64,000 bases of DNA from Rebecca billardiae RCC1528. Lineage: Eukaryota; Haptophyta. Of this stretch, positions 1 through 12,216 are shown in pieces. The translations under genes were made by a program, and so were the position numbers. Under the pieces are notes generated by a model. The model worked only from the letters and a program-made list of their open reading frames with translations. It was not told the origin of the DNA and did no database searches. The stretch lies in contig OZ251230.1 of the NCBI GenBank assembly GCA_965240325.2, positions 2,728,001-2,792,000 on the forward strand, written 5' to 3'. The number at the start of each line of letters is the position of its first letter. The stretch's first letter is position 1.

Positions 1-3000
1 ACGGCGGCGGCGAGGGCGGCGGGCTTGGCGGCGGCGGGCTTGGCGGCGGGCTCGGCGGCGGCGACGGCGGCGGGCTGGGCGGTGGGCTGGGCGGCGGCGA
101 GGGCGGAGGGCTCGGCGGCGGAGCGGGGGGCGGCGAGGGCGGCGGGCTCGGTGGCGGCGACGGCGGTGGCGACGGCGGTGGGTTCGGCGGCGGTGATGGC
201 GGAGGCGAGGGCGGTGGGCTGGGTGGCGGTGGGCTGGGTGGCGGACTCGGCGGCGGCGACGGCGGCGGGCTCGGCGGCGGCGACGGCGGCGGTGAGGGCG
301 GAGGGCTCGGGGGCGGCGATGGCGGTGGCGATGGCGGTGGCGATGGCGGCGGCGACGGCGGTGGCGACGGCGGGGGACTTGGCGGCGGCGAAGGTGGCGG
401 TGATGGCGGCGGGCTGGGCGGCGGCGGCGACGGCGGCGGGCTCGGCGGCGGCGACGGCGGCGGGCTTGGCGGCGGGCTTGGCGGCGGCGAGGGCGGCGGG
501 CTCGGCGGCGGACTGGGCGGCGGCGAGGGCGGCGGACTCGGCGGCGGCGACGGCGGCGGCGACGGCGGAGGGCTCGGCGGCGGCGATGGCGGCGGCGATG
601 GCGGCGGGCTTGGCGGCGGCGGGCTCGGAGGCGGGCTCGGAGGCGGCGAGGGCGGCGGGCTGGGCGGCGGGCTGGGCGGCGGCGAGGGCGGAGGGCTCGG
701 CGGCGGCGATGGTGGCGGCGAGGGCGGCGGGCTCGGCGGCGGTGACGGCGGTGGCGACGGCGGCGGGCTCGGCGGCGGTGATGGCGGCGGCGAGGGCGGC
801 GGGCTGGGCGGAGGCGGGCTCGGTGGCGGGCTCGGCGGCGGCGAGGGCGGCGGGCTGGGCGGCGGTGACGGCGGCGGCGACGGCGGCGGGCTGGGCGGCG
901 GACTGGGCGGCGGCGAGGGCGGAGGGCTCGGCGGCGGCGACGGCGGTGGCGACGGCGGCGGGCTCGGCGGCGGTAATGGCGGCGGAGATGGCGGCGGGCT
1001 CGGCGGCGGTGGGCTTGGTGGCGGGCTCGGCGGCGGCGACGGCGGCGGGCTGGGCGGCGGGCTGGGCGGCGGCGAGGGCGGCGGGCTGGGCGGCGCGCGT
1101 GGTGGCGGCGATGGCGGCGGGCTCGGCGGCGGCGACGGCGGCGGCGACGGCGGCGGGCTCGGCGGCGGTGATGGCGGCGGCGACGGCGGCGGGCTGGGCG
1201 GCGGCGGGCTCGGTGGCGGGCTCGGCGGCGGCGACGGCGGCGGGCTGGGCGGCGGTGACGGCGGCGGCGGGCTGGGCGGCGGACTGGGCGGCGGCGATGG
1301 CGGAGGGCTCGGCGGCGGCGACGGCGGTGGCGACGGCGGCGGGCTCGGCGGCGGTGATGGCGGCGGTGATGGCGGCGGGCTGGGCGGCGGCGGGCTCGGC
1401 GGCGGGCTCGGCGGCGGCGATGGCGGCGGGCTGGGCGGCGGGCTGGGCGGCGGCGAGGGCGGCGGGCTTGGCGGCGGGCTTGGTGGCGGCGAGGGTGGCG
1501 GGCTCGGCGGCGGGCTCGGCGGCGGCGAGGGCGGAGGGCTCGGCGGCGGCGACGGCGGCGGCGAGGGCGGCGGGCTTGGCGGCGGCGGGCTTGGCGGCGG
1601 GCTCGGCGGCGGCGAGGGCGGCGGGCTGGGCGGCGGGCTGGGCGGCGGCGTGGGCGGAGGGCTAGGCGGCGGCGATGGCGGCGGCGAGGGCGGTGGACTG
1701 GGCGGTGGCGACGGCGGCGGGCTTGGCGGCGGGCTCGGCGGCGGCGACGGCGGCGGCGATGGCGGCGGGCGTGGCGGCGGTGGGCTTGGCGGCGGGCTTG
1801 GCGGCGGCGAGGGCGGCGGGCTTGGCGGCGGGCTGGGCGGTGGCGAGGGCGGAGGGCTAGGCGGCGGCGAGGGCGGCGGCGAGGGCGGCGGACTCGGTGG
1901 CGGCGACGGCGGTGGCGACGGCGGCGGGCTCGGCGGCGGCGACGGCGGAGGGCTGGGCGGCGGGCTTGGGGGCGGCGGGCTTGGGGGCGGGCTTGGCGGC
2001 GGCGACGGTGGCGGGCTTGGCGGCGGGCTCGGCGGTGGCGAGGGCGGTGGAGACGGCGGCGGACTCGGCGGCGGAGACGGCGGCGGCGGACTGGGCGGCG
2101 GGCTCGGCGGAGGCGAGGGTGGCGGGCTCGGTGGTGGGCTCGGTGGTGGACTGGGCGGTGGGCTCGGCGGCGGTGATGGAGGCGGCGACGGGGGCGGCGG
2201 GCTCGGCGGCGGGCTCGGCGGCGGGCGCGGTGGCGGGCTCGGCGGTGGCGAGGGCGGCGGGCTGGGCGGTGGGCTCGGCGGCGGGCTCGGAGGCGGGGAT
2301 GGTGGCGGGCTGGGCGGTGGCGAGGGCGGCGGCGAGGGCGGCGGCGACGGCGGCGGCGAGGGCGGTGGCGAGGGCGGCGGTGACGGCGGCGGTGGGCTGG
2401 GTGGCGGGCTCGGTGGTGGCGAGGGCGGCGGCGAGGGCGGTGGCGAGGGCGGCGGGCTCGGCGGCGGGCTCGGCGGCGGGCTCGGCGGTGGGCTGGGAGG
2501 CGGAGGACTGGGCGGCGGGCTTGGTGGAGGCGAGGGCGGCGGGCTTGGCGGTGGCGATGGCGGCGGGCTTGGCGGTGGGCTCGGCGGCGGGCTCGGCGGC
2601 GGCGATGGCGGCGGGCTGGGCGGTGGCGATGGTGGCGGCGAGGGCGGCGGTGCGGGCGGCGGCGGCGAGGGCGGTGGGCTTGGAGGCGGCGATGGCGGCG
2701 GCGACGGCGGAGGGCTCGGCGGGGGGCTCGGCGGTGGCGAGGGCGGCGGACTCGGCGGCGGGCTCGGCGGCGGGCTCGGCGGCGGGCTTGGCGGCGGGCT
2801 CGGCGGTGGCGGGCTGGGTGGTGGGCTCGGCGGTGGCGAGGGCGGCGGGCTTGGCGGCGGCGAGGGCGGCGGGTTCGGTGGGGGCGAGGGCGGCGGCGAG
2901 GGCGGCGGCGGCGAGGGCGGCGGGCTCGGCGGGGGCGACGGAGGCGGCGAGGGCGGCGGGCTGGGTGGCGGCGAGGGCGGCGGCGAGGGCGGCGGCGAGG

Positions 3001-3965
3001 GCGGCGGCGAGGGCGGCGGCGAGGGCGGCGGCGAGGGCGGCGGCGAGGGCGGCGGCGAGGGCGGCGGCGAGGGCGGCGGCGGCGAGGGCGGCGGGCTCGG
3101 CGGCGGACTGGGCGGCGGGCTCGGCGGCGGCGAAGGCGGCGGGCTCGGCGGCGGCGAAGGCGGCGGGCTCGGCGGCGGCGAAGGCGGCGGGCTCGGCGGC
3201 GGGCTCGGCGGCGGGCTCGGCGGCGGGCTTGGGGGCGGCGGGCTCGGCGGCGGGCCGGGCGGTGGCGAAGGCGGCGGGCTCGGCGGCGGGCTGGGCGGCG
3301 GGCTCGGCGGCGGCGGGCTGGGCGGTGGGCTCGGCGGAGGCGACGGAGGCGGCGATGGCGGCGGGCTGGGTGGCGGTGAGGGCGGCGGCGAGGGTGGGGG
3401 CGAGGGTGGGGGCGAGGGCGGCGGCGGCGAGGGCGGCGGGCTCGGCGGCGGCGAGGGCGGCGGGCTCGGCGGCGGCGACGGCGGTGGGCTCGGCGGCGGT
3501 GACGGAGTCGGCGAGGGCGGCGGCGAGGGCGGCGGCGAGGGCGGCGGCGGCGAGGGCGGCGGGCTCGGCGGCGGCGACGGCGGCGGGCTCGGCGGTGGCG
3601 ATGGCGGCGGGCTCGGTGGCGGGCTCGGCGGCGGGCTCGGCGGCGGGCGTGGGGGCGGCGGGCTGGGCGGCGGGCTGGGCGGTGGCGAGGGCGGCGGGCT
3701 TGGCGGCGGGCTGGGTGGCGGTGAGGGCGGCGGCGAGGGCGGCGGCGAGGGTGGGGGCGAGGGCGTCAGCGGCGGCGGCGGTGACGGCGGCGGGCTCGGG
3801 GGTGGCGATGGCGGCGGCGATGGCGGAGGCGAAGGCGGCGGGCTCGGCGGCGGTGATGGCGGGGGGCTCGGCGGCGGGCTCGGTGGGGGCGAGGGTGGCG
3901 GTGAGGGCGGCGGCGTGGGCGGCGGCGGCGAGGGCGGCGGCGAGGGCGGCGGCGACGGCGGCTGC
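1..3965 (-). repeat. SPPP-coding 12-bp repeat tract (copy 2 stalk)
   Basis: A degenerate tandem repeat with basic unit TCGCCGCCGCCG on the minus strand (the plus strand shows GGCGGCGAGGGC and variants). It encodes Ser-Pro3 units with occasional Pro4 and Leu/Ala/Arg substitutions. The densest pure run is at about 2970-3080. The codon frame set by exon 5 (tgg codon at 4072-4070) is kept to base 1, so the tract is coding rather than a decayed satellite. Such SPPP runs are typical of pherophorin/extensin-like hydroxyproline-rich glycoproteins of algal walls and surfaces. Confidence 0.9.
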
Positions 3966-6235
3966 GGCGGCAGGATCTCGACCGGCGGCAGCGCATCGCC
4001 CATAGAGCCGGATGCGAAGCCGATGTTGGCGCCGCTCCCCTGCCCAAGCTCTCCCTTGGCGTCCTCACCCCAGCTGCGTTGGCACACGGCGGGGCGGGGC
4101 GGCAAGGCGCGCGGCCGAGGGGCCGTGAGGCGCGGCGCGGCGCGGGGCGCGCGCGTGCGCGGCTGTGCCGGCCGCAGCCGTCTCCACGCGCGGCGCGGCG
4201 GCACGGCGGCGCGCTGCGCCGGCTGGCGCGCATCGACGCGCCCCCGCTCCCGCCGCGCGGACCAGCCAAGTCCTGCCCTAGCCCGGCCCTAGCCCTGCCC
4301 AGGCGCGGCACGCACGCGCAGCCCGCCACCGCGCCGCCGCGCGTGCCGGGCGGCGGTGCGCGCACCACTTGACGGTGCCGTCGTCGAGCAGCGCGCACAC
4401 CGACCTGTCCAGCGTGTCGAACGCGGCCACGGTGCGCCCCGAGCCCAGAGGGACGATGGGCAGCGAGGCGCCCATCTCGCCGCTGTTGTCGCCGCGGTAG
4501 CTCGTGTCCTCGTACCCGAGCTGGCCGACGTTGTTGCCGCCCCAGCTGCGGGCGGGCGGGCGCGCGGCGGGCGCGCGGGTGGGTCGGCTCGGCGCTGGGC
4601 GGCGCGCCTTTTGGCCGCCGCGGCCGAAGCGGGCGCGCCCGGGCGAGGGCGCAGCGTGTGCGCGCACCACTTCATGGCGCCGGTGTTGAGGCGCGCACAC
4701 GTGCTGATGGAGCCGGGCTGCACCTCGAGTGCGGTGAGGCCCCAGCCGAGGTCGACGTCGGGCAGCGCGTCGCCCATCCCGCCCGAGCCCCCGCGGTCCG
4801 TCACGTCGCCGTACCCGAGCCGTCCGTTCACCGCCTCGCCCCAGCACTTCACCTTGCCGCCGCTGTGCAGCAGGCACGTGTGCAGCTCACTCAAGCTCAC
4901 GTCGAGCAGGCTCGCCGCCGCCACGCCCACGTCGACGAACGGCAGCTTGTCGCCCATCTCGGCGGCCGTGCCGCCGCGGCTGACCGTGTCGCCGTACCCC
5001 AGCTGCCCGTTCGTGTTCTGGCCCCAGCTGCGCCGCGCGGCGGCACATCGCGAGGAGAGGAAGCGAAGAAGAAGCGAACAAGAACGCGGAGGCAGGCGGA
5101 GTGGGGCGCACGCGCGTCAGCCCGTGCGCCGCACGCCGAGCGGCCCGCCGGGCCTCGGGCGTGCCCACGCCGCGCGGTGGTGCACACGACCGGCGCGCTC
5201 GCACTCGGCGCGCTGCCCGGCCGGCCAGCCAGCCCATGCGCGTGCACGCACGCACCACTTGAGTCCCTCCGCCAGCACGACGCAGTTGTGGTAGAAGCGC
5301 GAGCTCAGCTTGAGCACGGCGTGCGGCGCGGCGTTGCCGTCCGTGCCGAGGTCGAGGTAGGGCAGCGCGTCGCCCAGGTTCGAGGCGACATTGCCGCGCT
5401 CGGAGCCGTCGCCGTACCCCAGCTCCTCCTGGCCGTTGTCGCCGAAGCACTTGAGCCTGTCGGTCTGTGAGACCAACACGCACGTGTGCCGCCTGCCGCA
5501 GCTCACGGCCTTGGCGGTGAGGCCGGCGCCGAGGTTGACGGCGACGAGCGCGTTGCCCATCTCGCCGGGGTCGTCGCCGATGTCCGACGTCGTGCCGGTG
5601 CCACACCGCCCGTACCCTCCGTCGCCCCAGCTGCGAGCGCGCGGCGCGCAAAAAGTGCGCGCGCGCAGGCGCAAGCGCACGCGCGCGCGCGGGGAAAGGC
5701 GCGCGCGCGGGGGTGGCGGATGCGTGGCGCCACGTGAGCGGCAGCGCGCGGTGGCGCGCGCGCCAGCGCTTGACGTCGTCGCTCGGCGCGCGGCGCGCAC
5801 GCACCAGCGCAGCGTGCTGTCCGAGAGGATGGCGCAGTTGTGGTACGCGCCGACGGAGAGCTGCGTGGCGCTGAGGCCGCTCGGGAGCTCGACGTACGGC
5901 AGCGCCAGGCCGAGCTCGCCCGGGCCGTCCCCGCGGTTGGACATATCCCCGGTGCCGATCGCCCCCCACTCCGCGTCGCCCCAGCACTTCACCTTGCCCG
6001 TGTCCGTGAGCACGCACGCGTGGTAGAGGCCCACCTTCACCGCGGTGATGGTCTGGGCGCGCGCGAGCGCGGGGCCGAGGGGCGGGGCGGAGGCGGCGTG
6101 CTCTGGGCCGTCGAGGATCCCCAGTCGAGTGAGGAGATGCCGCGGCATGTGATTCGCGCCCATCGCCGCCAGCACGACGAGCGTGGAGAGGGCTCGCCGC
6201 GCTGGCGAGCAGCGGGTACTCGTGGTCCTCGCCAT
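1..6235 (-). CDS. giant RCC1-propeller / Ser-Pro-rich stalk surface protein, copy 2 (3' end outside window)
   Basis: Predicted secreted or membrane-anchored adhesin/receptor, the downstream tandem paralogue of the gene at 7492-26168. Exons read on the minus strand: 6235-5805, 5630-5256, 5027-4668, 4545-4366 and 4073 to beyond base 1. The first four exon lengths (431, 375, 360, 180 nt) equal those of the other copy exactly, and all introns start GTGCG and end CGCAG. The start MARTTST is conserved between the copies and is followed by a hydrophobic signal-peptide-like stretch. Seven RCC1-type repeats follow, each with a pair of cysteines and a C-W/F-G-(D/E/Q) motif, which suggests a seven-bladed extracellular propeller. 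After residue ~485 the protein becomes (SPPP)n and is still in that repeat, in the same frame, at base 1. Whether the REJ/GPS/membrane part follows, as in copy 1, cannot be seen. Family membership is inferred from repeat motifs only. Confidence 0.85.
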
Positions 6236-7491
6236 AGTGCCTTGCTTGCGCGCGACGAACCAACCTCGTTGGCGTGTCTATTATTGGGCACGGTGGCTGC
6301 TGGTGTGCTGTCAAGCTGATGATATTCATCGCGAGGAAGCCGAGGATCATGGGCTATGCTCTGCCACCAACGCCGACTTCGTGTCGACGATCGGGCACTG
6401 CCGCCGACGAATCAGGAGACCCGCGTCGTCCTACCTGTGTCGTTAAATCATAGAATGGGTCTACTCGCTAGAGGGCTGAGTAGATGAGTACAGCAAGTTT
6501 GTACGTGAGTGACTGAGTGGTACTGCGCGTAGTAATGAAGGGAATCTTTTCCTCATGTGTGCCGCGTTTGTGGGTATTCCGGTTGCTCATCGGCCTCACC
6601 AATCAGCCCCGACGATTATTGTTGAGTGGCTGCGGTGCGGGTACAGTATCCCCTTACCGCAGTTCAATCTGCTTCGTATGGAAGCAGATTGACGGCGGCC
6701 GCTGCGCGCGCTTTGCGGCCCACCCACGCGCGCCTGGGCGTTGAACACGGCTTGAGAGTGCCCAGGCGTGGTCTAGCTACCCTCAGACAGCCGCCAGCCT
6801 TAGCCTAGTACCTCCAGCTTCACCGCCTCCACGATGGCAACGCGCGGCGGCGCCGAGCTGCCGTCGTGCTGGCCGCTGGGGCGCTCGACTGGCCCGCGAC
6901 ACCCGGCTGCACTCCTTGCAGCCGCTTCAAGCACGTGGGCGACCGACAAAGATGATTGTAGACAGTGTACATACTGAGCGCGTTACTCTGCGCGCGTTCG
7001 CATGACCGATCACGCTGAAAGTGCCCACCAGCCAGCCGCGCGGCCGGACTACACGCTGAGCGGCACGCGCGGGTCGACCGTCTGTGACCGCGCATGCAGA
7101 GTACGGCACTGTGAGCAGTCTCAGAGTCTGTTGACGAGTGTTCGGCGCGCCGCGCCGCGTAGGCCCGTGCCCGGCGGCCCCCGGGGCGCCGCCCGCGCCG
7201 GCCGGCGCGCGCAGTCTGCCCGTCGGACGGATGACGGGTTCAGACTGCGTGGTGCAGCTTGCGCGGTGGGCGGAGCGGAAGCGCAGCCGTATATTGTCGT
7301 CGCGTCTGGCGGCATCTTCTTCATTACGGGCCCGCTCAGATTTCGCGGATCGCGCATAATATCAGGCGCGCGGCGGCACGCCTCGGCAGCCGTGTGCAGC
7401 GGGCCCGAGCCGTGACAGTCCGTGCGCAGACCGGACGCCGACGACAGGCTGGACAGATCGAGCGCGTGTTACTACGCGCGACGACTGTTAG
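6236..7491. other. intergenic region between the two giant genes (promoter of copy 2, 3' flank of copy 1)
   Basis: No convincing gene. Short blocks resemble the upstream region of copy 1: a CCAACCTCGTTGGCG block at ~6260 and ~26262, a GGGAATCTTT block at ~6540 and ~26389, and a CAGTCTCAGAGTCTGTTG block at ~7118 and ~26631. The tandem duplication therefore carried upstream promoter sequence with it. A perfect hairpin lies at 6664-6692. No poly(A) signal or TATA box could be assigned with confidence. Confidence 0.6.
6664..6692. repeat. perfect 12-bp inverted repeat (hairpin)
   Basis: TCAATCTGCTTC and GAAGCAGATTGA are exact reverse complements separated by the 5-nt loop GTATG. It lies 429-457 bp upstream of the copy 2 start codon and about 0.8 kb past the copy 1 stop. 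I did not see it upstream of copy 1. Its function is unknown: it could be an RNA-processing hairpin, an operator or chance. Confidence 0.6.
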
Positions 7492-10400
7492 TTAGCCGCG
7501 GAAAAGGAAGCGCACCGCCGCCACCGCGGGGCGGAGCCCGTTCGCCAGCGCGCGCGGCGCCGCCGCCAGGCGGATGCTCAGCGATGCGGCCAGAGTGTGC
7601 CCGCTGCTCGCGCCACGCCGGCTGAGCGCGGGCAGCAGCTGCGCGAGCGCGCCGGTCAGGCCCTCCTGCACGACGAGCGAGCTGACAAGCGCCACGCCCC
7701 ACGACGCGAGCATCGCCGCCGTCTGCGCCTCGCCGAGCACGCGCCCGAACACGATGCACAGCGCACAGAGCCCGGCGAACGTGCCCAGCATGGCCGCCCA
7801 CGCCAGGAGCACCCGGCCGCGCTGCGCGGACGGGCTGTGCGCGCAGCTGCCGCCGGAGCTCGCCCAGCGCGCGTCGGCCGCCTTGGCGCGCGCGTACCAC
7901 GCGCACAGCTCGTCGCTGCCCACGTCGAGGGACGCGCCGGCGCGGCCGCGGCCGCTCGCCGCGAGCGTGCGCAGCAGCGCGCGCAGCTCGGGCGCGGTCA
8001 TCGGGTCGCCCAGCTCGGCCGCCAGCAGCTGGAGCGCGCCCACGCCGAGCCGGCGGCGCTTGGTCGAGTCGAAGAGGCGGGCGAGCGCCCGGAGGGCCTG
8101 CGCCTCCGCGTCCGTGAGCTCCGCGCCGCGCGCGCGCCGGGCGGCGGGTCGCTCGGCGGAGGCGCGCGGTGCGCACGCCGGCGAGCGGATCGACCCGGCC
8201 TCCGCGGAGGCGGCGGCGGGGCTGGGAGTGGTGGCGCGCACGGCGCGCGGCGCGCTCGGTAGGAGGAGGCGCAGGTCCGGCCGAGCCGCCGCGCCGGGCG
8301 CGGCTGTCGGCGGCGGAGGTGGCGGCGCGGGCGTGGCCGACGGCGCCGGTGGCACGGCCGGCGTGGGCGCGCCGCAGCGCAGACGCGCACGCGCCGCGAT
8401 GTCGGCCGCGGGCGCTGCGGCGGGCGCGTCGGCGTGCGGGCGCGGGCGCGCGGCGGTCTGCGCAGCGGCGTCCGCGGCTGCGTCCGCGGCCGGCGCGGCG
8501 GTGGCACGCGGCGGCGGCGGCGGCGGCGCAGCAGCCGCCGGAGGCGCGGCGGCGGCGCCACCGCGGCGCGGCGACCGGCTCGGCGTCGTCGCCGCCGACG
8601 CGGCCGCCGAGGAGCGCGTCGGCACCTCCAGCCTCCACTCGTCGGCCGTCATCCGCGCGCTCATGAGGATCGGCGCCGCGATGGCGCGCGGCGGCGTGCG
8701 GCGAGGCGTGGGCTCGGCCGACGCCGCCGCCGCCGCCGCGGCGGGCGCGGGCGCGCTGAGTGCCTCGGCACGCTGCGCGCACGCCGCCAGCGTGGCCAGG
8801 TCCCGTGCGCTCAGCGGCGTGTACCCCGCCTCGCGCGGGCTGCGGCCGAAGCTGCCGCCCGCCTCCGCAGGCAGCCGCAGGGCGAGAGGCGGAGCGGCGC
8901 GCGCGGCCGGCGGCTCTGCGGCGGCCGGCGCTGCCGAGGCCGCCCGCGCCGCCGAGGGCGCACTGGCCGCCGCGCGCGGTTTGGCCGGCCCCGCGCCGGC
9001 GCGCTCGACGCCAGCCGCGCCCGCGAGAGCCTCGTCGTAGGCCTTGATGGCATCGTCAACCTGCACCGCATCGTGGGCCTCGGCGCGCCCCGGGGACGCG
9101 CCAGCGGCGTGCGTCGGCGGATGCGCGCTCGAGGGCGCGCGCACCACCGCCGTCGCCTCCACCGCCGCCGCGCCCGCCATCGGCGCGCACATCGCACGGC
9201 CGGCACTCGCCGCCTCGCTCCCGGCTTCGCGCGCCGCTGCGGCGGCGAGCGGCTGGACCGCCACCGCCGCGTCTGCGCGCTCTGCGCGCTCTGCGTGCGC
9301 GCGTGCACGCTCCGCAGCCTTGGGCCCAGGAGCGGTGGCCGGCCGGCGCGGCCCGCTCGCGCCGGTCGGCACCGCGCACGCGGGCTCCGCCGCCGTGGAC
9401 TCCGCGGCGTCCGCCGCCGTGGACTCGGCGGAGAGCGGCGGCTGAGGGGCGGCGGCCTGGGCGGCGGCTGCGCCGCTGCTGCTCCAGGCGGTGCGCGCCT
9501 CGGCGCCCGCGTCGAGCGGCGCGCTTCGGCGCCGAGCCTGCAGGCGATCGCTCGCTCGGGCGGGCACGGCGCTCGCTGGCAGCGCCGAGCGCGGCGGCAG
9601 TGGCCTGCGCGCAGCCGGCTCGGGCTGGGCCGACGCGCTCGGCTCGGCTCCTGTCGTCGACATGGCGGTGTTGGCGGTGGCGTTGTTGGTGGCGGTGGCG
9701 GCGGTCGGCGGCGTCGGCGGCGGCGGCAGCGGCGGCGGCGGGCGCATCCGGCTCGAGTGCCGCCGCGGAGCTTGCTCGGCCGGGCTGCCCGGCGGGCGCA
9801 CGCGGCTCGAGTTGGGCCTGCGTGGCGGCGGCGGCGAGGCCGGCGGCGTCGCGGGAGGCCAGCCGCTGGGCGAGGGCGGCTGCGCCGGCTCTGGGCTCGT
9901 GCCTGCGCTGCTGCCGGCGCGGCCGAGCGCAAGGCTGGGCGGCGCGCGCGGTGGCTGCGGCCGCGGCGAGCCCTCCGGCGTGGAGCTGCAGCTGCCGCCG
10001 AGCTCGGGCCGACGCCGGAGCGCGAACGTGGCGCGCGCCGAGCGCGGCAGCACGCTGGCGCTGCGCGGCCGGCGCGCGCGGCCGGCGCTGCGCGGCCGCG
10101 TGAGCGGCTCACTGCCGCCGCCGTCTGAGGCGCCCTCCGCGTCCGCGCCCGCGCCCGCGTCCGCGTCCGCGGCCGTATCCGCGCCCGCATCGCAGTCCCC
10201 ATCGCCGTCCGCGCGTGCGGCGGCGCGCGCGGCGGCGGCCTCAGCCATCCGGCGGACGAGCGCGCCCGTGGGCGACTGCAGCGGCGCGACGATGCCGCCG
10301 CCGCTGAGCGTCACCCCCGCCGAGCCGGGCCTGCGCGTGCCCGTGCGCGGCGCGGACGCGGGCCTGTGCGCGCCGGCCCGCTGCTGCGAGCGCACCGGCG

Positions 10401-12175
10401 CCACCCGAGCGGCGCCGGCGCCGAGGGCGGCGGCGGCGGCCGGCGGCAGCGGCGGCGCGCACGGCGGCGCGCGGACGGCGTCGAGGGCGAAGGGCGACGG
10501 CGGCGCGTCCCGCGCGCGGCTCGGCCGGCCGAGCGCGAGCTGCGCGCTGAGCCCGCCCCGCCCCTCCTCCTCCTCCTCCTCCTCCTCCTCCTCCCCCTCT
10601 TCTGCCAGCCACACCTGCCGCGCGCCCACGATGGAGGAGAGCTGCGCGGACGACTCGACGAGGGCGGAGACACGCGCCACGCGCGCGCCGGCCGAGGCGG
10701 GGCGCGTGCCGTCGAGCGTGGCGCGCAGCGCGCGGTAGAAGCGCGCGGGCGGCGAGTCGCGCTCGCCGGCGTGCGCGAGCGCCCACACGCCGCGGCAGAG
10801 CGCGAGCGCGGGCAGCGCCACCGCCGCGGCCGCGGCCGCGTACAGCGCGACAGTGAGCGCGCGCGCCGCGCCGCCCGGCTGTGCGCTCGCGTCGAAGAGC
10901 GCGCACTCGAGCAGCAACTGCACGGCGGCGAGGTTGAAGAGCGTCTGCACCAGCTCGGCCTTGCGCACGCCGCGCGCCGCCGGCGCGAAGAGCAGCACGA
11001 GGAGCGTGTGCTCGTCGAGCAGCCGCTGCAGTAGCAGCAGCGCGCGGCCGCGCGCCGAGCCGGCGCGCGCCGTGCGCTTGAGCGGCGCGCGCGCCGAGGC
11101 CCACATCGAGCCTGGGCGCGCGGCGGGCGGCGCGGCGTCGGCGCGGCGGGGCGGCTCGTGGGCCGAGCGCGCAATCGGCGGCGAGGGCGGCGTCGCGAGC
11201 GGCGACGACCCGTCCGCCGCCGGCACCGCCGAGCCCTCCGCCGCCGCGCTCGCCGCGCCCTCCTCCTCCTCGCGCGCGCGCCGCCGCATCCGCAGCCGCT
11301 GCACGGTCGAGCGGCCGTCTCGGATCTCGGCGGCGACGGAGGTGGGCAAGGGCGTGGCGGCGCTGCCGACGCTCGAGTCGGTCAGCCGGTGCGGCCGCGC
11401 GCCCGCCATCCCGCTCGTCTTCAGCTCCGCCGCATGCCACCGCGCGTACGCGCGCGCCGCGCGCGCGTCCGCGCCGAGCGCGCACGCGAGCGCGAGGCCG
11501 TTCGCGCCCGCGAGCAAGTAGACGAGCCGGTAGATGGTCCGGTTCTCGCGGTGCCCCTCCGCGGGGTCGGCGAGGATCTCGATGGCGTCGGCGGCGCTGA
11601 AGGTGTTCACGCGCACCGCGCCCGCGTCCGCGCGCGCCTCCGCCGCGCTCGCGGGGAAGCCGAGCCCTGCAAAGGTGGTGAGGTGGTCGCACGCGCAGTG
11701 CAGCAGCGAGGGGTCGCGGCCGGGCGGCGCGGGCACGGCCGCGCAGCCGCGGCCGGACCACGCGCGCGCGTCGGCGTCCCAGTAGCGGCACGCGCGCGCG
11801 CGCGAGGGCTCGGCGCTGTAGTGCGGCGGCTCGAGCAGCGGCGGCAGCGCCAGGAGCACAGGCGCGCTCAGCGCGCGCACATCCAACGGGCCGCCGCCCG
11901 TGCCGCCGCCGCCGCCACCCGTGCCGCCCGTGCCGGCTGCGCCGCCAAACAGGTCGACCGACATGATGGCTGTGAGGAAGGGAGCGCCCTGCGCCTCGGC
12001 GAGCATCTCCGCGGCGGCGGCGGCGGCGGCGGTGGCGTTGCCTTCGGCGCGCAGCGCCCACGCCTGCTCGAGGGTGCGCACGGAGACCGCGCTCACCACC
12101 AAGTCCGCCGAGCCCGCGGCGCCGAGCGCAGCCGGCGGCTGCGACGTGAGCGCGCCCGCGGGCACGCGCACGCCC

Positions 12176-12216
<41 letters not shown>

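Noticed and set aside
25-1665. Plus-strand Ala/Gly/Trp-rich frame of 546 codons
   Set aside because: Another frame of the same repeat; no start context, no domain, composition dictated by the 12-bp unit.
1650-4292. Plus-strand Gly-rich frame of 880 codons
   Set aside because: Antisense shadow of the copy 2 stalk and of its exon/intron 4 region.
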